Assembly (NCBI GenBank): GCA_947579605.1
Contig: OX388318.1
Coordinates: 10,912,001 to 10,976,000, forward strand
DNA length: 64,000 nt
Direction of reading: 5' to 3'
Source of the DNA: Athripsodes cinereus
Lineage: Eukaryota > Arthropoda > Insecta > Trichoptera > Leptoceridae
Part shown: one piece after another, positions 41,064-52,064 of the stretch
How positions within the stretch are numbered: the first letter of the stretch is position 1
How the letters are laid out: the number at the start of each line of letters is the position of its first letter
Notes under the pieces: generated by a model
What the model saw: the letters and a program-made list of their open reading frames with translations, nothing else
Told to the model about the DNA's origin: nothing
The model's database searches: none
Translations under genes and position numbers: made by a program

Positions 41064-43988
41064 TTATATACTGTTCAAAATCTGCAAAACAGATATTTTA
41101 AAGCCACGAGGATTGCTCGCAAACATGTCGACGTCACAAAATCTATCGTTGTAGTTGCTTAATATACGGTAGAGGGGGTTACGCAAACCAGCATTAGCTA
41201 TACTTACGTTTAGAGGCCGGTTAGTTCTTCTTACTGAAGGTATGCGAAAACCGATTTTGGTCAATATTTGAGGGACATCAACCTCTGATGTACATACCTT
41301 CCTCAAAATGCACGCATCCATCAATTCACGGCGCTTTGAGAGCTCCAATAGGTTCCCACAGAATGCATCACCGTACCTTCGTCCACACATTCGTAGAAAT
41401 TTACGCTGTACACGTTCAATTGCTAAGATATATTTATCATATAACGGGTTCCAAATTGTAGAACAATATTCAAGCCGTGTTCTGACGAGTGCGACATATA
41501 GTACTGTCATAGTCTTAGGATCTTTGAACTCTTTAGTTGTTCTTAAAATGAAGCCCAATGTTCTGTTACATTGTTCCGTGATATCCTCAACATGCGCCTC
41601 AAAATGAAGCCTGCTATCAAACGTAATGCCTAAGTCTCGTATTTTCTCTAGTTGGATCAAAATTTGACCGTTAATAGTATATTTATGATTAATAATTTTT
41701 TTATTTTTCGTAAAAGAAATCGAATTACACTTTTTTAAATTTAACTCTAGCTTATTAACGACACAGTAATCATAGATCCTACCAAGATCCTCCTCCAGTT
41801 TCTCAGCATCCTCAATACAACGTATTTGCCGATATATCTTGAGGTCATCGGCAAAAAGCAGAAACTGGGAATGACGTATGCAGTCACCTATGTCATTAAT
41901 AAATGTCGAAAACAGCAATGGCCCCAACACTGAACCCTGAGGCACTCCGGACGTCACTGGAACATTATCAGAATTAAATCCGTTCATCGTCACGGACATC
42001 AATCTGTCGGTCAAATACGATTTCAACCATCTCAAAAGATCGCCGTGAATACCATATTTAGAGAGCTTATTGAGTAGAATGGAATGGTCCACCTTATCAA
42101 AGGCTTTCCTAAAATCAGTATAGACAGAATCAACTTGTATTCGCTCATCCATGGAAGAAAACAAATACTCTGAGTACACCAAAAGATTAGTGACCGTAGA
42201 CCTACCCCCCACAAACCCATGCTGCTCCTCCAGCAACCGCGGTCCCAAAAAATGCGCCAAACGATCCTTCACGACAGACTCAAATACCTTTGATACAGGA
42301 GAAAGAATGGATATAGGTCTGTAGTTACTCATATCGGACTTGTCGGCCGTCTTATGTATGGGAGTAATATTGGCAGTTTTCCAGATTTTTGGAAAACATC
42401 CCTCTCTAACACTCATATTAAAAATAATCTGTAAAGGTTTAGCTATGTGTGGCGCACATCTTCTTAGTACCAATGAAGATAATCCATCTGGACCTATGCC
42501 CTTATTAATATCAAGATTTATCAATTTATCATAAACTTCAGAACACAAAATTGTTAGACCGGGTAAGCAGGCTGAAGGTAGAGCGAGTGCATCATCAATG
42601 ATGTCGATGTCGTCATAAACCTTTTCATTGAAGACAGACTGAAAAAAAGAACAGAAAAGACCTGCAATTGTTTTTGGATCACTTGAATGAACACCATTGA
42701 AGTGCATATTTCTGGGGTAACCGTTAGAAGTTTTCATATGGTTGATGTAAGAGAAAAATAGCTTAATATTATTTTTAATTGATTTTTCTAAACTATCTAA
42801 ATACATTTTGCGATCTCCTCTATGTGCCTGTTTTAGTTTTGCTCTGTACGTAGAGAAAACAGCATAATCACACTGGTTATGAAACTTTTTCCACAGCCCC
42901 CAATATTTATTCCTCATCCTGGCCAATAAAACTGTAGGCTTCTTGTACCAATGTGGAAAGCCAGAAGATTTAGGAATTTTCTTGGGAGTGTGAGCATCAA
43001 TAACTGAAAACAATACTTCATAGAAAGTGTTCACAGCATCGTTAGTATTTCCTCTATTCAACAAGTCATTCCAATCAACAGTGGCAAGTTTTGCATTGAT
43101 TTGGTCAAAATTCGCCTTACGATAATTGTATTTGGCCTTACGATTAATACTTAGATGGGTTTCGTTCACAATAATAGGAATGTTAACCAATAGAGGAGGA
43201 TGATGTCCGTCCTCAGGCACCAACGGAAAGTCACATCTTTCAACATCGCAATTCAAATCCGATAGCACCAGATCCAAGATAGAATTATTTTTGTTCTTTA
43301 TAAAATTATATTGTTCAACGTTCATGAAGCGTATTGCTTCCACGAGAAGACGCACATGAGGGCCACGCCGCGAACCCTGTATATCCGTCCGACCATCATC
43401 ATCTTTAACCCACTGAGCGTTTGGAATATTATAATCACCTATAATACACAAGTGAATATTATTTCTATCCTCCATAAATGTATCAGATATTTTGTTAAAG
43501 TGTCGTTCGTACTCGCATATAGAAGTGCCCGGAGGAAAGTAAACCACCCCCAACACGAGACCACATTTCCCACGACCAGTATTGTCGTTTTTAGATACCA
43601 ATGATAACGCAACAAAAAGGTCCTCACCCGAGGTCTCCCACTTTGGCTCCCGCACACAATCAAAATTACGCGATACCGCCACAAGCACGCCTCCCCCGTC
43701 ACGCTTGTTTGTAGCCTTGAGATCCCTGTCTCTGCGAAATATATTATAATCGTCGTTAAAAAGTTCACTATTCTGAACACTAGCGTTGAGCCATGTTTCC
43801 GTGAGGATTACAATGTCATAACCTCCAACAATAATATTTGAGCAAAAAACGCTGGTCTTGCTTCTAAGCCCTCTACAGTTTTGATAATATACTTTTAATG
43901 CGCCTATAATTAATGTAACGCAAGTCGTACAATAGTAGTGACACAACACGTCCGCACGCACCCACGTGTGGCTTATAAGATAATACAC
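41064..43988 (-). CDS. Intact Jockey-like LINE ORF2: endonuclease-reverse transcriptase, up to 974 aa
   Basis: One uninterrupted frame. The conserved part begins at LKVYYQNCRGLRSKT (about residue 32); the first 30 residues may not be translated. Endonuclease: VILTETWLNASV, RDGGGVLVAVSR, CIIGDYNIPNAQW (about 180) and EDGHHPPLL (about 256). Reverse transcriptase: INKGIGPDGLSSLVL, NYRPISILSPVSKVFESVV, FVGGRSTVTNLL, VYTDFRKAFDKVDHSILL (about 620), TSGVPQGSVLGPLLF and the catalytic FADD (about 712). After it come ISFTKNKK, the RDLGITFDSRLHFEAHVED block and RTRLEYCSTIWNPLY. The enzyme nicks the target and reverse-transcribes element RNA there. It follows ORF1 by 105 bp, as in a two-ORF LINE. All catalytic motifs are intact, so this copy could be recent or active. 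The decayed element at 720-3812 is a relative. Confidence 0.93.
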   Translation of the reverse strand: MYYLISHTWVRADVLCHYYCTTCVTLIIGALKVYYQNCRGLRSKTSVFCSNIIVGGYDIVILTETWLNASVQNSELFNDDYNIFRRDRDLKATNKRDGGGVLVAVSRNFDCVREPKWETSGEDLFVALSLVSKNDNTGRGKCGLVLGVVYFPPGTSICEYERHFNKISDTFMEDRNNIHLCIIGDYNIPNAQWVKDDDGRTDIQGSRRGPHVRLLVEAIRFMNVEQYNFIKNKNNSILDLVLSDLNCDVERCDFPLVPEDGHHPPLLVNIPIIVNETHLSINRKAKYNYRKANFDQINAKLATVDWNDLLNRGNTNDAVNTFYEVLFSVIDAHTPKKIPKSSGFPHWYKKPTVLLARMRNKYWGLWKKFHNQCDYAVFSTYRAKLKQAHRGDRKMYLDSLEKSIKNNIKLFFSYINHMKTSNGYPRNMHFNGVHSSDPKTIAGLFCSFFQSVFNEKVYDDIDIIDDALALPSACLPGLTILCSEVYDKLINLDINKGIGPDGLSSLVLRRCAPHIAKPLQIIFNMSVREGCFPKIWKTANITPIHKTADKSDMSNYRPISILSPVSKVFESVVKDRLAHFLGPRLLEEQHGFVGGRSTVTNLLVYSEYLFSSMDERIQVDSVYTDFRKAFDKVDHSILLNKLSKYGIHGDLLRWLKSYLTDRLMSVTMNGFNSDNVPVTSGVPQGSVLGPLLFSTFINDIGDCIRHSQFLLFADDLKIYRQIRCIEDAEKLEEDLGRIYDYCVVNKLELNLKKCNSISFTKNKKIINHKYTINGQILIQLEKIRDLGITFDSRLHFEAHVEDITEQCNRTLGFILRTTKEFKDPKTMTVLYVALVRTRLEYCSTIWNPLYDKYILAIERVQRKFLRMCGRRYGDAFCGNLLELSKRRELMDACILRKVCTSEVDVPQILTKIGFRIPSVRRTNRPLNVSIANAGLRNPLYRILSNYNDRFCDVDMFASNPRGFKISVLQILNSI

Positions 43989-44093
43989 CTATAGAGCTGT
44001 TCACACACCAATGAAATGAAGGAAAAGGGGAAATAAGGGAACAGACAAATATTATAATAGGATTTACATTGTAAAATGCAACAAAATTAGATT

Positions 44094-45251
44094 TTAAAAA
44101 ATATTCTCCAGGTCTTTTAACGATGTAATGGCAATAGCTGATTCGTCCACGTCCTTTCGTACGTAAATTCTTGCGTTTTTCACCCAGGTAAACCTCCAGC
44201 CTACGGACTTTGACTTTAAGCGTGCTTCTCTGAATAGTAGTTTGTTCTTCAAGGTGAGATGTTCCGATACATAGATTTTTCGATCTCTGTCTGGTAGTCC
44301 AATGTCCTCCGTTAGCAGACTTCGCTTGGCTTTTGCTCCAGATAAAAAAGCGTCACGCATTTTTTGTTGTGAAAATTTAATAATTATATTTTTAGGACGG
44401 TTTTTAGAGGCGGTGCCATGCGATACTCGATGAGCTGCTACAATATCATTTTGAGTAATTGAAATTCCTATTTTGTTTGCTATTTTAGTCACTACATTCA
44501 TGAGATTCTCACCCTTGTGTTCAGTGACATTTTGCACCTCGACATTGCAACGTCTTGCTCGTTGTTCTATATCATTGGCATTAATCTCCATCTCACGAGT
44601 ATGTTTTTCTAGTGTATCTAAGCGAGATAAAACTTTTTTATGTTCATTTTTAAGCAGTTCATAGTCGATGATAGTATCATTAAACTTTTTTGTGGTAATT
44701 TCGAATTCTTCCATCTTTTTAATGCAAAAACCAAGAGATTCAAAAAGTCCATTGTATTTTTCATCTAATTTATTCAGCAATGTATCAAATTTAAATGTAA
44801 TATTTGTGATAAATAATTCGATTTTAGAATTTATATATTCGGTTAATTCTGTATTTAATTTATTTTCGTTAGGTGAAGTTGACGAAAGCGGTTCCATAGA
44901 ATTTTCGAGAAGATTTTTGTTTATGACTTTATTAGTTGTCAAATTCGTATTAGGTGTTTCTATCTTCTTTGTCGATGGTGCGGGAAGAAGCGGAGATGAG
45001 TGTGTACTGGCAGTGTTTACGTTTTTGTTAATTGTTGGAAGTGGTAAATCGTCATGTTTCAGCAGTTTCTTCGTATTTTGCTTTCGTCCCTTTTGACAGG
45101 GTGAACAGCTCCATGACGCTAGACGCTGCCTTGTCATTTTTTCGTGTGATATGTTTGCACAAACACAGTGAAAGTAACCATGACAGGTGCTACATGACAG
45201 TGAATCATTTTGATGTGTTATCTTGTTACAATGTGCACAAAAGTTATTCAT
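44094..45251 (-). CDS. Intact LINE ORF1: PHD finger, coiled coil, FP-type C-terminus, 385 aa
   Basis: Residues 1-55 form a Cys/His-rich PHD-type finger (FCAHCNKITHQ, SCSTCHGYFHCVCANI, WSCSPCQKG). Residues about 56-140 are a Ser/Thr/Asn-rich linker. Residues about 145-245 are rich in charged heptads (LNKLDEKYNGLFESLG, KKVLSRLDTLEKHTREME) and should form a coiled coil. Residues about 250-385 form a basic domain (RRCNVEVQNVTEHKGENLMN, AAHRVSHG, RPKNIIIKFSQQKMRDAFL, NARIYVRKD) like the FP/RRM-type domain of other LINE ORF1 proteins. It would coat element RNA as a multimer and help in targeting. The start is the first ATG of the frame. ORF2 begins 105 bp downstream on the same strand. The ORF1 fragment at 6918-7491 is a relative of the C-terminal half. 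Confidence 0.9.
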   Translation of the reverse strand: MNNFCAHCNKITHQNDSLSCSTCHGYFHCVCANISHEKMTRQRLASWSCSPCQKGRKQNTKKLLKHDDLPLPTINKNVNTASTHSSPLLPAPSTKKIETPNTNLTTNKVINKNLLENSMEPLSSTSPNENKLNTELTEYINSKIELFITNITFKFDTLLNKLDEKYNGLFESLGFCIKKMEEFEITTKKFNDTIIDYELLKNEHKKVLSRLDTLEKHTREMEINANDIEQRARRCNVEVQNVTEHKGENLMNVVTKIANKIGISITQNDIVAAHRVSHGTASKNRPKNIIIKFSQQKMRDAFLSGAKAKRSLLTEDIGLPDRDRKIYVSEHLTLKNKLLFREARLKSKSVGWRFTWVKNARIYVRKDVDESAIAITSLKDLENIF

Positions 45252-46689
45252 TTTTGTAACTTAACTTGCTATGTAGTTGACAGTGAAAAGTTAGTTTGAT
45301 TCGCTTTGACTTGATGATATGATATTACAATATTTTCTAGGTTATGTTTGCTGATTATGTGTATGTGTGTGTATGTGTGCAAGTATACTCCTGTACGTGT
45401 ATTTGTAACTTCAACAGCTGACCATGACAGGTCATCGGCGGTAATTTGATAAGGTAAAAACTATATATCGATTCTCTCACCGATCATCCAGTTGAATCTG
45501 TATCTCCAGTGTTAGTGAAAATGAATGTGCGATGGAATGGAAATGAGTCTGTGATGGATTAAAATAGTTAAATCATTTATAAATCGAAAGTTAAACGGAG
45601 AAAAAATACACAATACACTTCACAAATTGGCAGGGTTGCCATTGCCATATATTTTTAAATATCAAAGAAACCGTCTTTTTATATAGTTGTTTGTTCGTAG
45701 AATTAAAAGAGTGATGTTGATTGTGTGTTTTACCAATTAAATAAATAAAAACGACTTTTCGGGTTATAGAAATGGACAGTCGATATAGGCTATCTATCCG
45801 TTTCTTTCTCTCTTGATTCAATATTCATGGGGATTGGTTTGAAGCAAAACATTGCATATTTATTTCATTTTACTCCTATACGTCCTTCTTCAGGACCTTA
45901 AATATGTCTATCTATAAAACTGTACCTACATAATATAATGTATCATCCACAAATGGAATAGCAAGTAGATTCATTACAATCATTAATAATGAAAGACGTC
46001 CTTTCCGTGTATGTACATCAGTAAAGTACACATCGTCAAAAAATAAATAATTTTCTTAGTTTTAAAGAAAATACCGAAACACATAAATACCTACTTATGT
46101 AGAAAACGAATAACTGGAGATAATATAAACATAGCAACTACATGAATAAAGCATCCAGTATTAGTTGTATGGAACTAGATAAGAATATTAGTGAGTAAGT
46201 AGTCTTGAGTTATAGCAGTGTATATGGATTATTGGCTCAAGACATTAATCACCTGATTGTTTTGTTGACTTGACTCCAGGATCTAAGCGACGACGGCAGC
46301 GTACATCTATCTTATGGTAGTGGGTTGCCGTTAGGGTGGTATTGACAAATAATTGTCGATTACTGCGCTATTGCTTTTTGGTCCGCATCCCTCTTTAGCT
46401 ACTGAAAATGTCCCCCTGGTTGAACAATTGCTCGATTAACGTATTTTCACAGAAACCCTCTTTCAAAACATTGCAACTATGTATATGTATCTTCACACTT
46501 AACTCCACTTTGCCTTTCCATGCTCTTGTCGGGAGTATAAGGCAGTAAACATCCTCCACAAAACAAAAAACACTATTTTCTTTCACTAAATAATTTAACT
46601 AAAGCCTTTTAGATCTAGTCCATCTAGAGTGCCAAACTCTTAGAAAATAAACAAAAATATAAAGGCAATTACAAAATAATGTAACCTCC
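45252..46689. other. 5' region of the LINE and non-coding stretch
   Basis: The 5' UTR of the LINE should start somewhere between 45252 and about 45550 (GT-rich patch at 45357-45380). I could not find its 5' end or a target duplication. Beyond that, nothing recognisable. Confidence 0.4.
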
Positions 46690-47440
46690 AAGAGTTACAA
46701 AATAGTGTAGATGTAGCTGGAGAGGAATTGGGCCTATCTGTAAATGTCAGCAAAACTAAATGGATGGCCTTTGGACGGTTGGATTACTCCGGATCATGCC
46801 TTCAGTTAAAGGGCATAAATATTGAGAAGGTGGACAAAATAAATACCTTGGCAGTATGATAACGCAATCTCTTGACCCGGATACTGAAGTGAAGTTCAGA
46901 ATTGAGGCAGCCCGTGCTGCATTTAATAAAATGAGAGTGCTCTTCTGCAACGACAATCTTAATTTGAAACTTCGACAGAGACTCGTAAAGTCTTATGTAT
47001 GGTCTGTATTGCTGTACAGTTCTGAAACCTGGACCCTAAAAATGAATACGATGAATCGCTTGGAGGCATTTGAAATGTGGCTTCATAGGAGAATGCTTCG
47101 TATTCATTGGACCGATAGGGTCACAAATGCAGAGGTGTTAAGAAGAGCTGGAATGGACAGAGAACTCCTGTTGAATGTGAAAGTGCGCAAGATCTCATAT
47201 CTGGGTCATGTAATGCGTGGAGAAAAGTACCACATTCTGCGTATGATTATGACAGGCAAGGTAGAGGGACGTTGAGGGGCTGGCAGAAGGCAGACATCGT
47301 GGCTGCGCAATATACGAGATTGGACTGGAATGAGGGGTGTGGAGGAGTTATTCCAGACAGCGCAGGACAGAGATGCCTATGCCAGAGTGATCGCCAACGT
47401 CGGGGGACCTGACAGGGCACCTACAGAAGAAGAATGATAA
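46690..47440 (+). pseudogene. LINE ORF2 fragment: thumb and C-terminal domain
   Basis: The frame starts with EELGLSVNVSKTKWMAFGR, shifts frame near 46850 and continues LDPDTEVKFRIEAARAAFNK, VWSVLLYSSETWTLKMNT, EAFEMWLHRRMLRIHWTD, RVTNAEVLRRAG and GHVMRGEKYHILRMI. An in-frame TGA at 47272-47274 replaces an expected CGA. After it the frame goes on: GAGRRQTSWLRNIRDWTGM, RGVEELFQTAQDRDAYARVI and a stop near 47437, followed by an aagaagaa tail. The order (KTKxMxF, YGxETWTL, RRML-I-W, GRR..SWLRN) is the part of a LINE ORF2 after the FADD motif. The copy is 5'-truncated, with one frameshift and one stop. Confidence 0.8.
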
Positions 47441-49379
47441 TTACAAATAAGATTGAGGGTGGTGATGAGAAGGAGAGTGACTGAGAAATTGAGAGGAGGT
47501 GCCTGGATTATATTCTGATCTTTTCTATTCTTCTCAAAGTCCTCCATTCGTTTGCGAGTAATTTAGGAAGGTTAACTCGATATTCATTATTTTGTCTCTA
47601 TCTTGATTTTTATATTTCTGCTAGCAAATGTACTAAAGTGTATTGATTTTAAACTAATATAACATTCATGAATTAAGTTCACATTATCATTATCAAAACT
47701 GACCCTAAAAGCTTGTGCAATTTAATTTCGTTATTAAGTGAAAGAAAGTATTTTATTTTCATTTTACTCGCATTATCGATTTTTACTGATTTCAATGTTT
47801 CGATATAATATGCAAACATACATTTCTTAATAAGGAACAAGTTTCCACTCTAACATTTATTATTAGTACTGTACTCAAAAACTTACCAATAAAACTTGGA
47901 ATAGCGTGTCAGTAATTACAATTTCATATCAGTCTACATGTTATATAAAGTCCAATTATACAATATACGTACATATTATTAGATCAATTATCTTTTTTTA
48001 TGCTAAACAATGACTAGGCAGATACTTTCGTGTAACTTAATAAGTGATATTGGTCTTATTCCTCGAGTCGCAATATTAGTGAAAAAGTGTTATCAGCGTA
48101 ATACACGGATCGCCTAATCGTATCACGCGGATTGCGACTAATGGTACTAGCTGAATCCATTACCTACACTACCTATTACATAGGTTCGTACCGCCAACTT
48201 GGCAACAGTCTCCTTCAAACAGTTAGTACATGAGAAACTAGGTAGGTACCTTAAACGAACCAACCGTGGAAGCATTTTAAAATTGTTTTTTATTTTTTAT
48301 ACACATTTGTCTATAGTTATCTGAACTATCATGGCATCTTCCACAAGAAGTCAGTGAGCTTTCTGTAGGTCTTAGTATGACAAACTTATAAAAAAATGAA
48401 GATAAACCTACGAGTCATCCTCTTCATGACATAAGGGATAAATAATCCAGAATGAGTAGCATACTTCTTCATTCAGTGAAAAATATAATATGTCTTGTAG
48501 GTGAAAAATGAAGAAGATAGACCCCGCCAACGTTTGAGACTATTAATGACCCAAGGAGAAGAAAAAGATAAGTGATGTTTCACAAATACAAATAGTACCT
48601 ACCTACCTTTTACAGAATACCCGGAAATTAACAAAAAAAGAGTAGACGATTGTAATTATTCTGGTAATCTATGAAGAAAAATAATACGTAAATCATTCGT
48701 TGGGCAATAAAATTATCAAACAGCTGTTTAATTTAGTGTTTCAGGTTGACACAATCAACGATAGATTGTCAACAGCCTCGAACACAATCATAAAGATGGT
48801 TGCTGTTAGTTGACATGTATGATTGTATGCTCAACAGATGTCGAACATAGCGGTTTGAAGCAGGCATTGGTGGGATTGGTGAATGTATCATGGGTAAATT
48901 GCACTTAAAACCAGTCTAAACCGATTCGTAAGCATCGGAACACCATTCCTGTTTCCTACTTAAAAAAGTTTGCACAGTCTGTGCGGATGAGGTGTTTGTT
49001 GAGTAATATTCTTAAATATTATCAAACACCTACTTTAACACATTACGATAATGTATCTACATTTTTTAATAATATTTTAACAGTGAGTATTAATTAATCT
49101 TTAATGCTCTAATATTATACAAACGGTTAATGTTTTAAGCATTAATTTATACTTATTAGGTACATAATGACGGAATGGAAATAGTCGTTTTTCCTAGAAG
49201 TCAATATCGCCTGAAGCTAGTTAGGTACTAATAATTACAAACTGAGTTGTAATTAACGCTTTGATAATTAATTAATCAACATTACAAATTTGATTGTCGA
49301 AATAGCAGTTATTATTATTATTATTTTTTATTACTATTCGTAATAGCTATTTTAGTATTTATTGAACAATTATAATATA
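47441..49379. other. AT-rich non-coding stretch
   Basis: A degraded SINE-like trace may exist at about 48325-48365 (tcatggcatcttccacaaga). Nothing else. Confidence 0.4.
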
Positions 49380-49640
49380 CCTACACTCCGGAGTCTCCGG
49401 TAAAGAATAGGACTCCCGCTCTTTTCTGTCAGTTTTCGAGTGTCCCGTAAAAGGTAGGTGTTCGTAAAACCTCAAGTAAAGACAATATTGATGTCTTCGA
49501 TTCAGGGGTGAATCCTGAATGTATTATTTTTTCGTCAGCACGGAGAGGATAATTTGCATGTTTTTTACACGCAGTTCATCTGATAGCTACACTACTTGTT
49601 GGATTACTTGTTGGATGTGCCGTAATTCTACCTCTATAGT
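49380..49640 (+). repeat. Full-length, diverged copy of the (TAG)n-tailed SINE-like repeat
   Basis: Blocks ctccggtaaagaataggact, tttcgagtgtcccgtaaaag, gtaggtgttcg, gcacggagaggataatttgc and actacttgttggattacttg follow in family order. The 3' end has a small internal duplication (cttgttggattacttgttgg). Confidence 0.75.
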
Positions 49641-49984
49641 TGTACAACAATTAAATGTTATAAAAAGATTACAAGATTTTTCATAAAATTAACAAGTTCA
49701 TAAAAAAAATTACAACATTACCTATGTTTTTTTTTATTATTATATCAATTTTATAAAGGCATCTGTAACAAGTGCACTTGAAAAACATACAGGTCATTCA
49801 CATCGTGCTATTAAAAATAAGATATTCCGAATCGATTGATGGACTTTAAATGAAAGTGGTTAATTTTTAAATAAAATAATAATGAATTCTTACAGTGTAA
49901 ACACCAAAATATCACAATTATTAAAAAGTGGTTAATATTTAATAAAATATGTTTTCTGTTTTTCTGCACTCGCAAACAATTAAA
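49641..49984. other. AT-rich non-coding stretch
   Basis: Nothing recognisable. Confidence 0.4.
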
Positions 49985-49989
49985 TATTA

Positions 49990-50048
49990 ATTATTAATTG
50001 TCCGCGAGCCAGTTTTCTAAAGCTTCTTCTCTCATCATCAGTCTGAGA
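49990..50048 (-). ncRNA. Degenerate hammerhead-like core
   Basis: The minus strand reads CTGATGA (50041-50035), then 17 nt, then GAAA (50017-50014), then ACTGGC and TC-GC. Spacing and many bases match the intact core at 52161-52208 (shared GAAGCTTT and GGCTCGC). Stem I no longer pairs and stem III is weakened, so it is probably inactive. Confidence 0.5.
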
Positions 50049-50059
50049 TAAAATACATG

Positions 50060-50570
50060 AATATCCGCTAAGTAGGTTCTATCATTTTCAGTACCTTTTG
50101 ACAAAAACATTGTAATTTAAATAATCGTCCTAAACTGCTTTGGTATATGGAAACAAAAATCACCCAAGAAACGTCTTAAATTTTGTTATTCCTTTCCTAG
50201 AAGATAAACTTGTACAATATAAAATCAATAGTCTACTATATTACATAGTTTTTATAGTAGGTACATAGAAAAGAAACAATCCATGTCAATTACTTGCTAT
50301 CAAATAATAATAAATTAATAGGATTGTCCATTGTGAACCAACTTCTACTAAAGCTGTTTCAAACAAGTTTAGCATAGATAAGTTTGTAACAAAAAACAAT
50401 TAATTATTCAAAACAATAAAGTGGTCGTCGACGCTCAATTTGTGACAATCTGAATTAATAATTTGTTTTGAATAATAGAACATAATATATTAAATATATA
50501 TTATCTAATACCTACTTGTAAACACGAGAGCAAGTCAAAAAACCTTTACACAAGAATAGAAAAACTTAGT
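50060..50570. other. AT-rich non-coding stretch
   Basis: Nothing recognisable. Confidence 0.4.
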
Positions 50571-51602
50571 TTAACCCTTAGCTACAGTGGTGAATTTTTA
50601 TAATTTTAGCACAGTCGTGCCGTCTGACAGACGTACAATTCGAAATCTATATAGAATACACTTAATAATAAATTATTATATTTCTTAGCTAATATTACTA
50701 AATATAAGCTATTTGCAAGCATATAATAGGAAATTATTAAATTGAAACAAAGCACATACATTTTAAAATTGATATTTATTATGAGCTCAAAAAATACGAT
50801 GAAAAAAACAAGTACTTATGTTTTTCGGTTTTTAGCTAAACATGAAATATGAATATATAAAAAATACAAAATCCTTATCGTAAATAGACTAGTTAATAAT
50901 ATTAAGACATAAAAAAATTATAAATATAAACACACTAAGATTCTGCAAGTACTCTTTACATAAGAGTTTTAGTACTACACTCTTCACAAATTTGCTTGCA
51001 TCAAGACACATAGGCTTGCAACAAAATCTACAAGTAAGTTTCAGACAGCTAGGACAAGTTTTTCTAATGTTGTTTTTGTTACTTTCTTTAAAACCGGGAC
51101 GAAAATGTGAGTACAGTGAAAAATAAAATAAATAAATAAATATTGATATTTATACATTATATATGGTAAAGTAAAGTGACCATATATATATATAAATAGT
51201 GACTCCCTCTTGATTGACCAGTGAAATACTCTATTGGAGAGGTAGCACGTTAAAATTTATGCAAGTAATTATGAAACAAATGTTTAAATAAATTTCATTC
51301 GAAATAGTCGAAATATTTCCTCTATGAGACTCAAAGACATAAAAACATTAAATGCGTGGTGACGACTATTAGACGTATGCATAAAATCACACTATTACTG
51401 ACCTGACGTCTGTGAGACGTAACTATCACAGCACAGGAACATAACACACACAACGACAAGGCATTGATGACTGATCGATTGGTCACTAGGATACAGAAAG
51501 GTATTGTGAGTGAGGGATGGGGATGGATTGATGGAAGAAAGATATCTAATAATTTGTTAATGAGGTGTCTGTCAGACGTGCACAACTGCGGTAGAAGGTT
51601 AA
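50571..51602 (-). mobile_element. piggyBac-like relic, 1024 bp, TTAA target duplication
   Basis: TTAA flanks both sides (50571-50574, 51599-51602). The left end reads CCCTTAGCTACAGT; the right end (reverse complement) reads CCTTCTACCGCAGT. Both ends carry the subterminal palindrome GTCTGACAGAC or GTCTGTCAGAC (50622-50632, 51567-51577). The minus strand keeps a Cys-rich coding remnant at about 50900-51110. TTAA, C-rich ends and a Cys-rich C-terminus are piggyBac traits. It has almost the same length and the same subterminal motif as 36784-37814, but its ends are different in detail. Confidence 0.75.
50900..51112 (-). pseudogene. Cys-rich transposase C-terminus remnant
   Basis: The minus-strand frame reads PGFKESNKNNIRKTCPSCLK, then LTCRFCCKPMCLDASKF, then VVLKLLCKEYLQN. 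The C-x2-C...C-x2-C-C-x3-C spacing suits a zinc-binding end like that of piggyBac transposases. No catalytic core remains. The assignment leans on the flanking TTAA sites and ends. Confidence 0.5.
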
Positions 51603-51645
51603 ACGTAAAACACTTCTCATTGCTTTTTCCGTTTATATTTCATTA

Positions 51646-51926
51646 TATTTTTTTAGTCCGTGGAGCACCCGGTAAAGAATTGGTCTCCCACTCTTCTGCG
51701 TAAGTTTTCGAGTGTCCTGTAAAAGGCAGGTGTTCGAAAAAAATAAGACATTTTACTTCTTAAATTCATCGATGAGGCTTGCCACCCATCCTGAATGTCT
51801 TGATTTTATATTGGCACGAAGAGGACAGTTTGCATGTTTCTTACATGCAGTTGATCTGCTGGCTACCCCACTTGTGGGATATGCTGTGATGGTATAGTAG
51901 TAGTAGTAGTAGTATTTTTTTAGTCC
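51646..51926 (+). repeat. Best copy of the (TAG)n-tailed SINE-like repeat, 14-bp TSD
   Basis: The repeat runs from 51660 (gtggagcacccggtaaagaa) to 51912, ending in seven or so TAG units. TATTTTTTTAGTCC occurs directly before (51646-51659) and after (51913-51926), a 14-bp target duplication. This makes it a retroposed unit of about 253 bp. Near the 3' end CTACCCCACTTGTGGGAT can fold as a hairpin (CCCAC-TT-GTGGG). No clear RNA polymerase III box A/B pair is visible, and a frame MRLATHPECLDFIL... ATPLVGYAVMV crosses much of it. It may be a SINE without a tRNA head or the 3' end of a LINE. Confidence 0.9.
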
Positions 51927-52064
51927 TTCAAAAATATCATCAATGATAATCAGTATGTAATGTATGTGCATACTCGTATAGGTATATCTTATTTGCCTAT
52001 AAATCCTTATATAAAGTAAGTGTCATATGTGAGAATTAAATAGTATCTTAATAAAGTGTAATTT
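51927..52064. other. Short non-coding stretch
   Basis: Nothing recognisable. Confidence 0.4.
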
